A stretch of DNA of 64,000 bases from Lachnospiraceae bacterium. GTDB taxonomy: Bacteria; Bacillota; Clostridia; Lachnospirales; Lachnospiraceae. Both the position numbers and the translations under genes were made by a program. Of this stretch, positions 35,151 through 44,100 are shown one piece after another (within the stretch, counting starts at the first letter, position 1; the number at the start of each line of letters is the position of its first letter). Location: the NCBI GenBank assembly GCA_017511045.1, contig JAFWLM010000088.1, forward strand, positions 97,692 to 161,691, in the 5' to 3' direction. Under the pieces are notes generated by a model, which was given only the letters and a program-made list of their open reading frames with translations, was not told the origin of the DNA and ran no database searches.

Positions 35151-36632
35151 ATGAATAAGATGTTTCAGGAAGAAGCAAGGAGTATAGAGATCTTTGATGA
35201 GTGCGACATTCTTGTCTGCGGAGGCGGTGCGGCAGGTCATTCTGCAGCGATTGCAGCAGCAAGAGCAGGAGCTAAGAATATTATTCTGATGGAGCGCTAT
35301 GGATATATGGGCGGAGATGCAACCGGCGGATACGTCATTATGGTGCCTCATCTTTCTTATAAAAACAAACAGTTTGTCAGAGGCCTTCAGGAAGAATGGT
35401 TCCAGAGACTGAAAGCTGTTCCGGGCGCTATATTAGGACCGGAAGGTGATGAAGTCGGAAGTAACGATCCTGCACTGCTTGACCGCTGGTCTTCTATCTG
35501 GGACTGCACAAGCAACTGCCAGGATTCTCCGAAACGCGTTGTCCGTTCCGTTTATTTTGAGCCGAACCAATTGAAAATCGAAATGGACAAAATGCTGGTA
35601 GAAGAGAGTGCAAGGATCCGTGTCTATTGTCATTCCTGGGCATGCAGACCGATCATGGAAAATGATGCCGTTAAGGGTGTGATCTTTGAGAGCAAAGAAG
35701 GCAGAAAAGCGATCCTTGCTAAAGTCGTGATCGATGCGACAGGAGACGGTGATATCTTCAGTCAGACCGGAGCTCCTTATAGTGAAACGAAAGATTTAGA
35801 TACAAGAAACGTCAGCACAGCTATGGTCTTCCGTGTAGGTGGTGTTGATTATGAGCAGTTCTTCCGCACCAACAGATCAAACCCGGAGAGTATCGGCAAG
35901 ATCGTTCAGGGTCTTTCTGAATTAGTTGAAGGCCAGAGAATGATGCCGCTTCCTTCTGAGAGGAATGATGTGGTATGGATCAACAACTGGATCAAACCGA
36001 TGAACTGCATCGATGTCAAGGATCTTACAAAAACAGAGATGATGATCCGCACAAAGATCCGTGAAATCATTGCATTCCTGAAAGATAATGCTGCCGGATT
36101 TGATGATGCTTTCTTATATGATATCGCACCTCAGCTCGGAGCAAGATGCTCAAGACGTCTGGTAGGCGAATATGTTATGACCCCATTGGATTATGCAACG
36201 CATAAAGAACATGATGACGTCATTGCATGGCACAGCACGATCTGCCGTATGAACGACTCCGCGCCGGTTGAGATTCCGTATCGTGTACTCCTCCCGCAGA
36301 AAGTGGACAACCTTCTGGCACCGGGCCGCCATACTTCGGCAGATGCTGTAGCATTTGACTGGATCTCGCTGATCCCGCAGTGCGTCGGAACCGGACAGGC
36401 CGCAGGTGTTGCCGCCGCAGTTGCAGTCGAGAAGGGTACAACTGTACGTGATGTCGATATTAAACGGGTACAGGATATCTTAGTTGAGCAGGATGTACCG
36501 CTTCCGAGAAGAAAAGACGTCGATCCGGAACTGACGGAGCTTGTTGAAGCGAATGATTATGGTCTTTATACAAAGCTCGCGAAAATGGCTAAAGAGAATC
36601 CGGAAGAAGTATTGAAATACAGACAGCCGTAA
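35151..36632 (+). CDS. FAD-dependent oxidoreductase (FAD_oxidored family)
   Basis: A 493-residue flavoprotein. The N-terminal motif DILVCGGGAAGHSAAIAAARAG binds FAD, followed by ERYGYMGGDATGG; IDATGDGDIF and the late LLAPGRHTSADAVA are typical of the pfam12831-type oxidoreductases. No Fe-S motif is present. TATAGGAGG gives a strong ribosome site at ATG 35151. It is a single-gene unit between its MerR-type promoter and a bidirectional terminator. Co-control with the TRAP operon suggests that it acts on the compound the TRAP system imports. Confidence 0.87.
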   Translation: MNKMFQEEARSIEIFDECDILVCGGGAAGHSAAIAAARAGAKNIILMERYGYMGGDATGGYVIMVPHLSYKNKQFVRGLQEEWFQRLKAVPGAILGPEGDEVGSNDPALLDRWSSIWDCTSNCQDSPKRVVRSVYFEPNQLKIEMDKMLVEESARIRVYCHSWACRPIMENDAVKGVIFESKEGRKAILAKVVIDATGDGDIFSQTGAPYSETKDLDTRNVSTAMVFRVGGVDYEQFFRTNRSNPESIGKIVQGLSELVEGQRMMPLPSERNDVVWINNWIKPMNCIDVKDLTKTEMMIRTKIREIIAFLKDNAAGFDDAFLYDIAPQLGARCSRRLVGEYVMTPLDYATHKEHDDVIAWHSTICRMNDSAPVEIPYRVLLPQKVDNLLAPGRHTSADAVAFDWISLIPQCVGTGQAAGVAAAVAVEKGTTVRDVDIKRVQDILVEQDVPLPRRKDVDPELTELVEANDYGLYTKLAKMAKENPEEVLKYRQP

Positions 36633-36691
36633 TTTTTTCTCCTGTTCCTTTTTACACATAGTGTCTCTTTTTCATGGCTGAAGGAAATAAA

Positions 36692-36720
36692 CAAAAAGAC
36701 CACCGTGAGTGGTCTTTTTG
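36692..36720. terminator. Bidirectional terminator between the FAD oxidoreductase and merR
   Basis: CAAAAAGACCAC (36692-36703) and GTGGTCTTTTTG (36709-36720) form a perfect stem with loop CGTGA; the A5/T5 tracts serve both converging genes. Confidence 0.93.
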
Positions 36721-36747
36721 TATGTGTTTTTTTATTCTGAAAAATGA

Positions 36748-37587
36748 TTATTCTATTCCGACCAAAAATTCTGTCAGATATTCTTTCGGATCATCTGTAA
36801 GGAATGTGCTGATATGCAGAAAGCAGTAATAATCAGTAGTGATCCGGTAATTATGTTCTTCCGCATAGGCTTTCATCCTGCGCAGAAGCACTGCTGTATC
36901 TTCTTCAGAAGAAGATACGACATCCGTTGTAAAGTACATCTGCAGATAGGATCCTGCAGGTTTTGTATGCAGCATTTCTTTCGTTACAGCATCTGGATTC
37001 GATGTCTGTACCATAATCGAAAAACGGGGAGAAAAACCTTCCTGAATGCTTTTTCCTGCGACCCGGAAGACCGTGATGTTACCTGTGACATCCGGCATTT
37101 TATCCGCTGTCTGCAGATGCTCCTGAATCTGCCGGATCCCGTCGAGTGACTGGAACTTACCGGTGAAAGGAGACTCGTAAAAATAAGCCTCTTCCTCGTA
37201 TTTAACCGCCGGGGTCTCCAGCGGAATATTCGTAAACTGAGAGACCGTCTCCAGAGAGTTGGTAATGATATCATAACGATGGTTTAAATCAGTGATCTTA
37301 TCAAGACACTGTTTTTGGCTCTGTGTCAGCATTTCCAGATAAGTTTTCACATTTCTGTCAGCAATGTTATCCTTGATCTCCGCAACGGAAAAGCCCATGC
37401 GCCGCAGATGTGCAATATATTGGAACAGATGAAAGTCTTTTGCGGAATAAAGCCGGTAGTGATTATTATCGTCATACGACGGTACCAGCAGTTCCTGTTT
37501 CTCATAATGATACAGCGTGTCTTTCGTTGTTCCGCAGGCTTTCGCGAACTCACTGATTGAGAATTGTTTCTCTTCGGCATTTTTCAC
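36748..37587 (-). CDS. MerR-family regulator with an effector-binding C-terminal domain
   Basis: A 279-residue MerR protein. The N-terminal winged helix is FSISEFAKACGTTKDTLYHYEKQELLVPS, then NHYRLYSAKDFHLFQYIAHLRRMGFSVAEIKD and a coiled-coil dimer helix; the C-terminal part looks like a GyrI/BmrR-type ligand-binding domain. I start at GTG 37587 with AGGTG 8 nt upstream; the longer frame from 37662 would begin inside the TRAP promoter. It is transcribed divergently from the TRAP operon, whose promoter has the matching 19-bp spacer. It is thus the probable activator of both that operon and the FAD gene at 35151. Confidence 0.9.
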   Translation of the reverse strand: MKNAEEKQFSISEFAKACGTTKDTLYHYEKQELLVPSYDDNNHYRLYSAKDFHLFQYIAHLRRMGFSVAEIKDNIADRNVKTYLEMLTQSQKQCLDKITDLNHRYDIITNSLETVSQFTNIPLETPAVKYEEEAYFYESPFTGKFQSLDGIRQIQEHLQTADKMPDVTGNITVFRVAGKSIQEGFSPRFSIMVQTSNPDAVTKEMLHTKPAGSYLQMYFTTDVVSSSEEDTAVLLRRMKAYAEEHNYRITTDYYCFLHISTFLTDDPKEYLTEFLVGIE

Positions 37588-37621
37588 AAAAAATTCACCT
37601 CGTTTTTTTCTAATTTGACAT

Positions 37622-37652
37622 TTGAACCTTGTCCTACCCAAGAGTATATAAT
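37622..37652 (+). promoter_or_regulatory. MerR-type promoter (19-bp spacer) of the TRAP operon
   Basis: TTGAAC (37622-37627), a 19-bp spacer CTTGTCCTACCCAAGAGTA, and a perfect TATAAT (37647-37652). CTTG-N7-CAAG in the spacer is the likely MerR dyad core. The start site near 37659 lies downstream of the first possible start of the dctQ frame, which confirms the later start. Confidence 0.87.
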
Positions 37653-37697
37653 AAAAATGCAATTAAGGGAAATAATAATAAAGGGGGTTGTGCAAAG

Positions 37698-38339
37698 TTG
37701 AAAGTTATTAGAATCATCGGACTGATTACAACTTATATCTGTATGATCTTGATTGCGCTGATGATGCTGCTCATGGTTTCCGACGTAGTCGCCAGAACCG
37801 TGTTTTCCAGACCGATTCCGGGTGCGACGGAGTGGGTTCAGGTTATGCTCGTCTGCTGCATGACCTCTCTTGGTGCGTCGATCATGGTAGGCAGTATGGT
37901 GGAAATCAATATGTTCACCAAAAAACTGAAACCGGTGCCGCAGGTCGTACTTGATGTTATTGTTCTTATCGTATCATTGGTTATCATCGTTCTGATCGCG
38001 ATCCAGCAGTTCCGCGCAGGACAACGCAGCATGCAGAACAATGTCGTATGGAGCAGTGTGAAAGTACCGCAGTGGCCGTTCCTGTTTTTGTTTGGCGTCA
38101 GTTATGCGGTTGCTGCGCTTGTTGTTATTATGACGATCATCCGTAAGATCATTGCTCTGGCACAGGGAAGAGCAGAAGAAGAGGTGCGTCTGGGATCGAC
38201 CGATGTGCCGTTTGCATTTACAAAATATAACATGAGCATGATTCCTCCGGAGGCTTTCGGCATTCGTCCGGATAAAGGCGGAGACATAGATATTGAAAAA
38301 GAAGAGGCTCCGAAAGAAGAGGAGGTGAATGATCAATGA
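37698..38339 (+). CDS. TRAP transporter small permease (DctQ)
   Basis: A 214-residue DctQ-type subunit with four predicted helices (beginning IIGLITTYICMILIALMMLLMVSDVVAR) and the family RPIPGATEWVQ segment. The start is TTG 37698 behind AGGGGG; the longer frame from 37629 would begin before the transcription start. The tail is charged and acidic. Together with DctM it forms the membrane part of a sodium-driven tripartite carboxylate transporter. Its end overlaps dctM by 4 bp (ATGA). Confidence 0.88.
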   Translation: MKVIRIIGLITTYICMILIALMMLLMVSDVVARTVFSRPIPGATEWVQVMLVCCMTSLGASIMVGSMVEINMFTKKLKPVPQVVLDVIVLIVSLVIIVLIAIQQFRAGQRSMQNNVVWSSVKVPQWPFLFLFGVSYAVAALVVIMTIIRKIIALAQGRAEEEVRLGSTDVPFAFTKYNMSMIPPEAFGIRPDKGGDIDIEKEEAPKEEEVNDQ

Positions 38340-39634
38340 GTTCTGAGTTAATTGGTATTCTCGGTATTGTTGTATTATTGATCCTCCTGGCCCTTAAGAT
38401 GTGGGTCGGCGCAGCTTTGGCAGTTGTCGGCTTTGTAGGCATCTGGATCCTCAAAAACTTTTCGGTGGCCATGACCATTCTCGGTACAGCACCGTTTAAC
38501 AATATCAACTCCTATTCGTTTACTGTTATCCCTCTGTTTACCTTGATGGGGTGCGTCATAGCAGAAACGACGATGGGTGTTGATCTGTATGCGGCTGTTC
38601 GTCACTGGCTGGGCCATTTCCGCGGAGGTCTTTCTTCCGCTACCGTTGTGGCATGCGGTATCCTTGGCGCGATCTGCGGTTCCGCAAACACCGGCGTTAT
38701 GATCATGAGCCGTATTGCTCTTCCGGAAATGGAAGCAAATAATTACGATGAGTCCTTTGCCTGCGGTTCTACGGCAGCCGGCGCTCCGCTTGCACTTCTG
38801 ATCCCTCCGAGTATGGGATTTATGATGTACGGAATCATTACCGAAAACTCGATCAGCAAACTGTTCATGTCCGGTATCGGCGTCGGTGTGGCACAGATCA
38901 TCCTGTACTGCATCCTGATCTGGTTCCTCTGCCGCATCAATCCGAAATTCGGTCCGCAGGGTCCGAAAGCTACATGGAAACAGCGCTTTAAATCATTATT
39001 GAGAGTCATTCCAATCATTCTCCTGATGGTCTTAGTGCTTGGCGGTATCTATCTCGGATGGTTTACTACGACAGAAGCCGGTGCGATCGGCGCATTCGGA
39101 GCGATCGTGATCTCGATCATTTTCCGTCAGTGCAAAGTCAAGAACCTGTGGAAAGCGTTTAAAGATACAGCAGTCCTGATCGGTATGATCTTCTTCCTGC
39201 TGGCATCTACCTACATCTTTGTACAGTTCATGACAATGAGTCATCTGCCGACGATGCTGGCGAATTTCATCATGGGACTGACAGTTCCGAAATGGGTGCT
39301 CTCAGTTGCATTGATCATCCTGTATCTGGTCCTGGGTATGTTCCTTCCGGAAGTTCCGATGCTGGTCCTTACGATGCCTGTATTATATCCGGCACTTACA
39401 GCGATTGGATACGACCCGATCTGGCTTGGCTGCTTCGTTGTTAAACTGATGGCGCTTGGATCTATCTCACCGCCGGTCGGCATGACGGTCTATACGATGA
39501 GCGGTGTTACCAGAAAACCGGTGGAGAAGATCTTCAAAGGTGTTATACCATTCATTATCATGGACGTAGCGATCCTGGCACTGATGATCATATTCCCGCA
39601 GCTCGCTACATATATACCGAATCATATGCATTAA
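38336..39634 (+). CDS. TRAP transporter large permease (DctM)
   Basis: A 432-residue, roughly 12-helix DctM subunit with LMGCVIAETTMGVDLYAAV, GSANTGVMIMSRIALPEM, and LGSISPPVGMTVYTMSGV, typical of the family's transport core. GAGGAGGTGAATGATCA gives a strong ribosome site, and the start overlaps dctQ, so the two are translated together. Family members import dicarboxylates, aromatic acids and other organic anions; the substrate here is unknown. Confidence 0.95.
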   Translation: MSSELIGILGIVVLLILLALKMWVGAALAVVGFVGIWILKNFSVAMTILGTAPFNNINSYSFTVIPLFTLMGCVIAETTMGVDLYAAVRHWLGHFRGGLSSATVVACGILGAICGSANTGVMIMSRIALPEMEANNYDESFACGSTAAGAPLALLIPPSMGFMMYGIITENSISKLFMSGIGVGVAQIILYCILIWFLCRINPKFGPQGPKATWKQRFKSLLRVIPIILLMVLVLGGIYLGWFTTTEAGAIGAFGAIVISIIFRQCKVKNLWKAFKDTAVLIGMIFFLLASTYIFVQFMTMSHLPTMLANFIMGLTVPKWVLSVALIILYLVLGMFLPEVPMLVLTMPVLYPALTAIGYDPIWLGCFVVKLMALGSISPPVGMTVYTMSGVTRKPVEKIFKGVIPFIIMDVAILALMIIFPQLATYIPNHMH

Positions 39635-39704
39635 TCATGAATTAATGTGTTAAAATAAATATGGTTAAAATTTTTGTTAACAAAAAAATATGAGGAGAAA
39701 CGTT

Positions 39705-40835
39705 ATGAAGAAATTTAGTAAGATTGTGGCAGTGGTTCTTACTCTCGCTTTCACGCTTGCACTGATCACAGCGTGCGGTGGAGAGAAACCTGCACCGGCT
39801 GGCTCCGGAAGCGCGGGCTCATCCGGACAGGCTGTTGTCTACGGTGAGTATGACGGACCGGAAATGACTCTGGAAGTTAACCTGTCCTCATCACTTGCAA
39901 ACATGCAGTACTTCGGCGATGCGCTTGACAGAATCACAGCTCGTACTGATGGCAAAGTTAAGTTTAATGTTACAGAGTACAGCGGACTGTTGGATACAGC
40001 CAGTGCACTTGAAGGCCTGGGTGCCGGCGTTGCGGATATTTCCGATCTTACTCTTTCGAATTATCCGGAATCCTTTGTATATACGACCCAGGCATGCGCA
40101 CAGCCATTCATGGGCTTCAAGGACATTTACACCGCAAATGATATCATTCGTGAAGTGATCATTACCAACCCGGATGAAATGATGACCCAGGAGTTCACAG
40201 CTCAGAACGTAAAACCGCTTCTGACCTCTGCTGTTTTCGGAACATCCCTGTTCCTTGCAAAAGACACCCCGATTGCAGCACCGAGCGACCTGAACGGACT
40301 GAAGATCATGTCTGATGACCAGGTTATCTCCAGCTTCATCAATAGCCAGGGCGGCGCAGCAGTTGCACTTGATATCATGAACATGGGAAGCAACATGAGA
40401 AACGGTGTTGCAGACGGTGTATTTATTGCACAGAACGTTGGTGAGATCTTCGGTGCTGATGAAGAAACAAAAGCACTGTACACCTTCCCGGTTGATCTTT
40501 CCACACACATCAAGACAACCAGTATCAACCTTGATACATGGAATTCCTTCGATGATACTCTGCAGAAGATCTTTAACGAAGAGTTCGGCGATGCAATGTA
40601 TCAGGAGTTCCTGGCATTTGTAGAAACCATGGAAACAAAACGTCATGCTAAATTCGATGCGAATGCTGAAATGCACCAGTACACGATTCCTGAGGATCAG
40701 ATCCCGGCATGGCAGGCAGCAATCCAGCCGTATGCAGATGCACAGCTTGAAGGCGCTGCAGCAACTCATCCGGATATGGACAAAGCAAAACAGATCTGGA
40801 GAGATGCAATCGACAACTATTACGCTAGTCACTAA
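39705..40835 (+). CDS. TRAP transporter substrate-binding lipoprotein (DctP)
   Basis: A 376-residue extracellular receptor. Signal peptide MKKFSKIVAVVLTLAFTLA leads to lipobox ITAC with C24 lipidated, then a Gly/Ser-rich linker and a DctP-type two-lobe domain. I start at ATG 39705, behind GAGGAGAAACG; the in-frame ATG at 39690 overlaps that site. In this position it delivers ligand to DctQM. Most DctP proteins bind a carboxylate through a conserved Arg; which residue does so here cannot be assigned safely. Confidence 0.93.
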   Translation: MKKFSKIVAVVLTLAFTLALITACGGEKPAPAGSGSAGSSGQAVVYGEYDGPEMTLEVNLSSSLANMQYFGDALDRITARTDGKVKFNVTEYSGLLDTASALEGLGAGVADISDLTLSNYPESFVYTTQACAQPFMGFKDIYTANDIIREVIITNPDEMMTQEFTAQNVKPLLTSAVFGTSLFLAKDTPIAAPSDLNGLKIMSDDQVISSFINSQGGAAVALDIMNMGSNMRNGVADGVFIAQNVGEIFGADEETKALYTFPVDLSTHIKTTSINLDTWNSFDDTLQKIFNEEFGDAMYQEFLAFVETMETKRHAKFDANAEMHQYTIPEDQIPAWQAAIQPYADAQLEGAAATHPDMDKAKQIWRDAIDNYYASH

Positions 40836-40855
40836 ATAGTTTGCTATTCTGTTTC

Positions 40856-40882
40856 AAGGGGCTGTGAAAACAGCCCCTTTTC
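40856..40882 (+). terminator. Terminator of the TRAP operon
   Basis: AAGGGGCTGT (40856-40865), loop GAAA, ACAGCCCCTT (40870-40879), then TT. The rsmE promoter starts directly after it. Confidence 0.93.
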
Positions 40883-40891
40883 TGTTATAAT
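40883..40891 (+). promoter_or_regulatory. Extended -10 promoter of rsmE, leaderless geometry
   Basis: TGT followed by a perfect TATAAT (40886-40891). Only 7 nt separate the -10 box from ATG 40899, so the start site would coincide with the start codon. The -35 region falls within the TRAP terminator stem and is poor. Confidence 0.7.
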
Positions 40892-40898
40892 CCTTCCC

Positions 40899-41651
40899 AT
40901 GAATCATTTTTTTGTAAGCCCTGAAGACGTCCGGAAAGAAGAGGGGATCATCTGTATTTCCGGAAGCGATGTCAATCATATCTTAAATGTTCTTCGCATG
41001 AAGACCGGCGAAGAACTTTTATTGAGCGACGGGGAAGGCTGTGATTATCATTGCAGGATCGCCGCTTTTGAAAAAGACGGTGAAAAATGCGTTGTCTGCG
41101 AGATCATTGATACCGTGACGAACCGCAGCGAGCCTGCCGCAAAATTCTATCTGTTCCAAGGTCTTCCGAAGGCGGATAAGTTTGAGCATATTATTCAGAA
41201 ATCCGTCGAGCTTGGCGTCTATGAGATCATTCCGCTTGAAACGTCCAGATGCGTTGTGAAATATGACGCGAAGAAACAAAAGAGTAAAGCAGAGCGCTGG
41301 GGAAAGATTGCAGAGAGTGCGGCCAAGCAGAGCCACAGAGGTGTGATCCCGGAAGTTAAGCCGGTCATGAAGCTGCGGGAAGCATTGGAATATGCGCAGG
41401 ATCTAGATCTGGTGCTGATCCCTTATGAAAACTTTAAAGATATTAAGGCGACAAAGGAGATACTCGGAAAGATCCGTGAGGGAATGCGTATCGGGATCTT
41501 TATCGGCCCTGAAGGCGGTTTTGAGCAGTCGGAAGTCGAGCAGGCAGAGAATAGCGGCGCCGTTCCGATCTCCCTCGGAAACCGCATTCTGCGCACCGAG
41601 ACGGCTCCTTTAATGCTCTTAAGTGTTCTGACCTTTCAACTGGAAAGCTGA
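40899..41651 (+). CDS. rsmE: 16S rRNA (uracil-1498-N3)-methyltransferase RsmE
   Basis: A 250-residue SPOUT methyltransferase making m3U1498 in the decoding region. An N-terminal PUA-like domain (MNHFFVSPEDV) is followed by the knot with IGPEGGFEQSEVEQA and LGNRILRTETAP. Without a Shine-Dalgarno and directly behind a -10 box, it should be translated from a leaderless mRNA. In other Clostridia it usually follows prmA; here prmA lies 19 kb upstream, so the accessory block 22-40.8 kb sits exactly between two normally adjacent genes. Confidence 0.95.
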   Translation: MNHFFVSPEDVRKEEGIICISGSDVNHILNVLRMKTGEELLLSDGEGCDYHCRIAAFEKDGEKCVVCEIIDTVTNRSEPAAKFYLFQGLPKADKFEHIIQKSVELGVYEIIPLETSRCVVKYDAKKQKSKAERWGKIAESAAKQSHRGVIPEVKPVMKLREALEYAQDLDLVLIPYENFKDIKATKEILGKIREGMRIGIFIGPEGGFEQSEVEQAENSGAVPISLGNRILRTETAPLMLLSVLTFQLES

Positions 41652-41677
41652 TCAGCTGTGGTTTTTACAGAACAATA

Positions 41678-41686
41678 TGTTACAAT
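41678..41686 (+). promoter_or_regulatory. Extended -10 promoter of the cysteine desulfurase gene, leaderless geometry
   Basis: TGT plus TACAAT (41681-41686), ending 9 nt before ATG 41696. No ribosome site lies in the gap. The -35 is weak, consistent with an extended -10 type. Confidence 0.65.
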
Positions 41687-41695
41687 ACACAGATT

Positions 41696-42877
41696 ATGGA
41701 ATGTTACTTTGATAACAGCGCTACAACGCGCGTAAAAGAAAATGTCATAGAGACGATGGTGAAGGTGATGAAGGAGGATTTTGGAAATCCTTCTTCCAAG
41801 CATCAGAAAGGTGTGGAGAGCGAGCGCTATCTGAAAGATGCCCGCGATGTTATCAGCCATATCTTAAAAGTGGAAAGTAAGGAGATCCTCTTTACTTCCG
41901 GCGGCACCGAATCCAATAATATGGCGATCATCGGATCGGCTATGGCCAATAAACGGGCCGGAAAGCATCTGATCACGACCTGCTTTGAACATCCGAGCGT
42001 ACTGGAGACTTTTAAATACCTCGAAGGAAAAAAGGAAGAAGGTTTTGAAGTGACCTACCTTCCGGTCGATCAGTCCGGTCATATTTCTTTAGAGGACCTC
42101 AAAGCCGCCTTAAGGCCGGATACGATATTAGTGTCCGTTATGATGGTCAATAACGAGATCGGCGCTGTTCAGGATATCGCATCGATCGGAAAACTGATCA
42201 AGGAGCACGATCCGGACTGCATCTTCCATGTGGATGCAGTGCAGGGCTTTGGGAAATATGAGATCTTCCCGAAGAAGTGGAACGTGGATCTTTTAAGCGT
42301 GAGTGCGCATAAGATCCACGGACCGAAAGGCGCAGGCTTCCTTTATATTAACGACAAGATCAAGATCCACCCGATCATATTCGGCGGCGGCCAGCAAAAG
42401 GGCAGAAGAAGCGGAACCGATAATGTCCCGGGCGTTGCAGGCATGGCGATTGCTGCTCTCGATGCATATCAGCATCTGGGCGACAATGTACGCCGGATGA
42501 CTATGCTCAAGGATCAGCTGACAGAAGGTCTGGAAAAGCTGTCTGCACAGATCCTTGAAGTGGACATCAGGATCAACAGCAAAAAGGGAGAAGCCTCCGC
42601 ACCGCATATCGTAAGCTGTGTCTTTGCTCCGGTCAAAAGTGAAGTCCTGCTGCATGCGTTAGAGGAGCGGGGGATCTATGTCTCATCCGGATCTGCGTGT
42701 GCATCCAATAAGCCGGGACTTTCAGGAACCCTTGAAGCCATCGGGCTTTCGAAAAAAGAAGCGGACTGTACGCTGCGCTTCAGCTTCAGCGATGAAAATA
42801 CTGCGGCGCAGGTGGAATACGCTTTAGAGCAGCTGAAAGAGCTTCTGCCGCTTCTTTCTAAATTTGTAAGCAGATAA
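41696..42877 (+). CDS. Cysteine desulfurase (IscS/NifS-like)
   Basis: A 393-residue PLP enzyme that releases sulfur from cysteine. PLP lysine K206 is in SVSAHKIHGPKG and the catalytic cysteine in SSGSACAS near residue 337. Because thiI follows 44 nt later, this copy most likely feeds ThiI for 4-thiouridine in tRNA (and possibly thiazole), as NifZ does in B. subtilis. There is no Shine-Dalgarno; the -10 box is 9 nt upstream. Confidence 0.93.
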   Translation: MECYFDNSATTRVKENVIETMVKVMKEDFGNPSSKHQKGVESERYLKDARDVISHILKVESKEILFTSGGTESNNMAIIGSAMANKRAGKHLITTCFEHPSVLETFKYLEGKKEEGFEVTYLPVDQSGHISLEDLKAALRPDTILVSVMMVNNEIGAVQDIASIGKLIKEHDPDCIFHVDAVQGFGKYEIFPKKWNVDLLSVSAHKIHGPKGAGFLYINDKIKIHPIIFGGGQQKGRRSGTDNVPGVAGMAIAALDAYQHLGDNVRRMTMLKDQLTEGLEKLSAQILEVDIRINSKKGEASAPHIVSCVFAPVKSEVLLHALEERGIYVSSGSACASNKPGLSGTLEAIGLSKKEADCTLRFSFSDENTAAQVEYALEQLKELLPLLSKFVSR

Positions 42878-42921
42878 AGATCCTGATACGGATCAAAGAA
42901 ATATATCACTGTGAGGAAACA

Positions 42922-44100
42922 ATGAAGCAGACACTATTGATCAAATACTCTGAGATCGGAGTCAAAGGAAAGAACCGTTATGTCTTTGAAGACATGCTGG
43001 TCAAAAATATGAAAAGCGCTCTGAAAGTCGTAGACGGCGTATATGAAGTCCGGAAGGCGTCGGGGCGTATGTATGTGAACTGTGAGGAAAAAGACCTGGA
43101 TGAGGCTATTGAGGCTTTAAAAAAGGTCTTTGGAATTGCGTGGATCTGTCCCGTCTCCCAATATGACCGTTTAAGCATGGATGAGCTGAAAGCAGCGGTC
43201 TTAAAACACATGCAGGAAACATATCCGTCTTTGGAAGAGAGTACGTTCAAAGTCAACTGCCGCAGAGTCGACAAGGCCTTTCCGCTCACTTCCATGGAAG
43301 TCAATGAGGAGATCGGAGGCATCCTGCTGGATGCTTACCCGCAGCTGAAAGTCGATGTTCATAAGCCGGAACTGATGTTAAATATTGAGCTCCGTCCTTA
43401 TGATGTCAATATTTATTCCAAACAGATCGAAGGCCTTTGCGGAATGCCGGTTGGAAGCGGAGGAAAAGCGATGCTCCTTCTTTCCGGCGGGATCGACAGC
43501 CCGGTGGCCGGATATTTAATGGCGAAAAGAGGCGTCAGCTTAGACGCTGTTTATTTCCACGCTCCTCCGTATACCTCGGAACGGGCAAAGCAGAAGGTCG
43601 TGGACCTTGCAAAAATCGTATCCCGCTACGCAGGGCCGATCAAGCTGCATGTTGTAAACTTTACCGAGATCCAGATGAAGATCTATGAGATCTGCCCGCA
43701 CGATGAGCTGACGATCATCATGCGGCGTTTCATGATGCGGATCGCTGAGCATTTTGCAAAGCAGGAAGACTGCCTCGGGCTTGTGACGGGAGAATCGATC
43801 GGCCAGGTGGCGAGCCAGACCATGCAGAGTATGGTGGTGACAAACGAAGTGTGCACACTTCCGGTTTACCGTCCGCTTTGCTGCTTTGATAAGATGGATA
43901 TCGTTGAGATCTCCGAGAAGATCGATGCATATGAGACTTCGATCCTGCCGTATGAAGATTGCTGCACGATCTTTGTCGCAAAACATCCGGTCACGAAACC
44001 GCGTCTTGACCGGATCCAAAAATCGGAGAAACGACTGGACGGGATCATCGAGGAATTATATCAGAAGGCACTGGAAACAACTGAAGTGATCGAGATCTGA
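42922..44100 (+). CDS. thiI: tRNA 4-thiouridine synthetase ThiI
   Basis: A 392-residue ThiI: N-terminal ferredoxin-like and THUMP domains, then the PP-loop ATPase motif LLLSGGIDSPVAG (about residues 182-194). It adenylates U8 of tRNA and accepts sulfur. The C-terminal rhodanese domain of the E. coli enzyme is missing, as usual in Firmicutes, which need a dedicated cysteine desulfurase, here encoded just upstream. GTGAGGAAACA precedes the ATG. Its stop overlaps the mtaB start by 1 nt. Confidence 0.96.
   Translation: MKQTLLIKYSEIGVKGKNRYVFEDMLVKNMKSALKVVDGVYEVRKASGRMYVNCEEKDLDEAIEALKKVFGIAWICPVSQYDRLSMDELKAAVLKHMQETYPSLEESTFKVNCRRVDKAFPLTSMEVNEEIGGILLDAYPQLKVDVHKPELMLNIELRPYDVNIYSKQIEGLCGMPVGSGGKAMLLLSGGIDSPVAGYLMAKRGVSLDAVYFHAPPYTSERAKQKVVDLAKIVSRYAGPIKLHVVNFTEIQMKIYEICPHDELTIIMRRFMMRIAEHFAKQEDCLGLVTGESIGQVASQTMQSMVVTNEVCTLPVYRPLCCFDKMDIVEISEKIDAYETSILPYEDCCTIFVAKHPVTKPRLDRIQKSEKRLDGIIEELYQKALETTEVIEI

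Noticed and set aside
39891-40832. 313-codon minus-strand ORF opposite dctP
   Set aside because: Cys-rich translation typical of an antisense shadow; dctP on the plus strand has signal, lipobox and SD.
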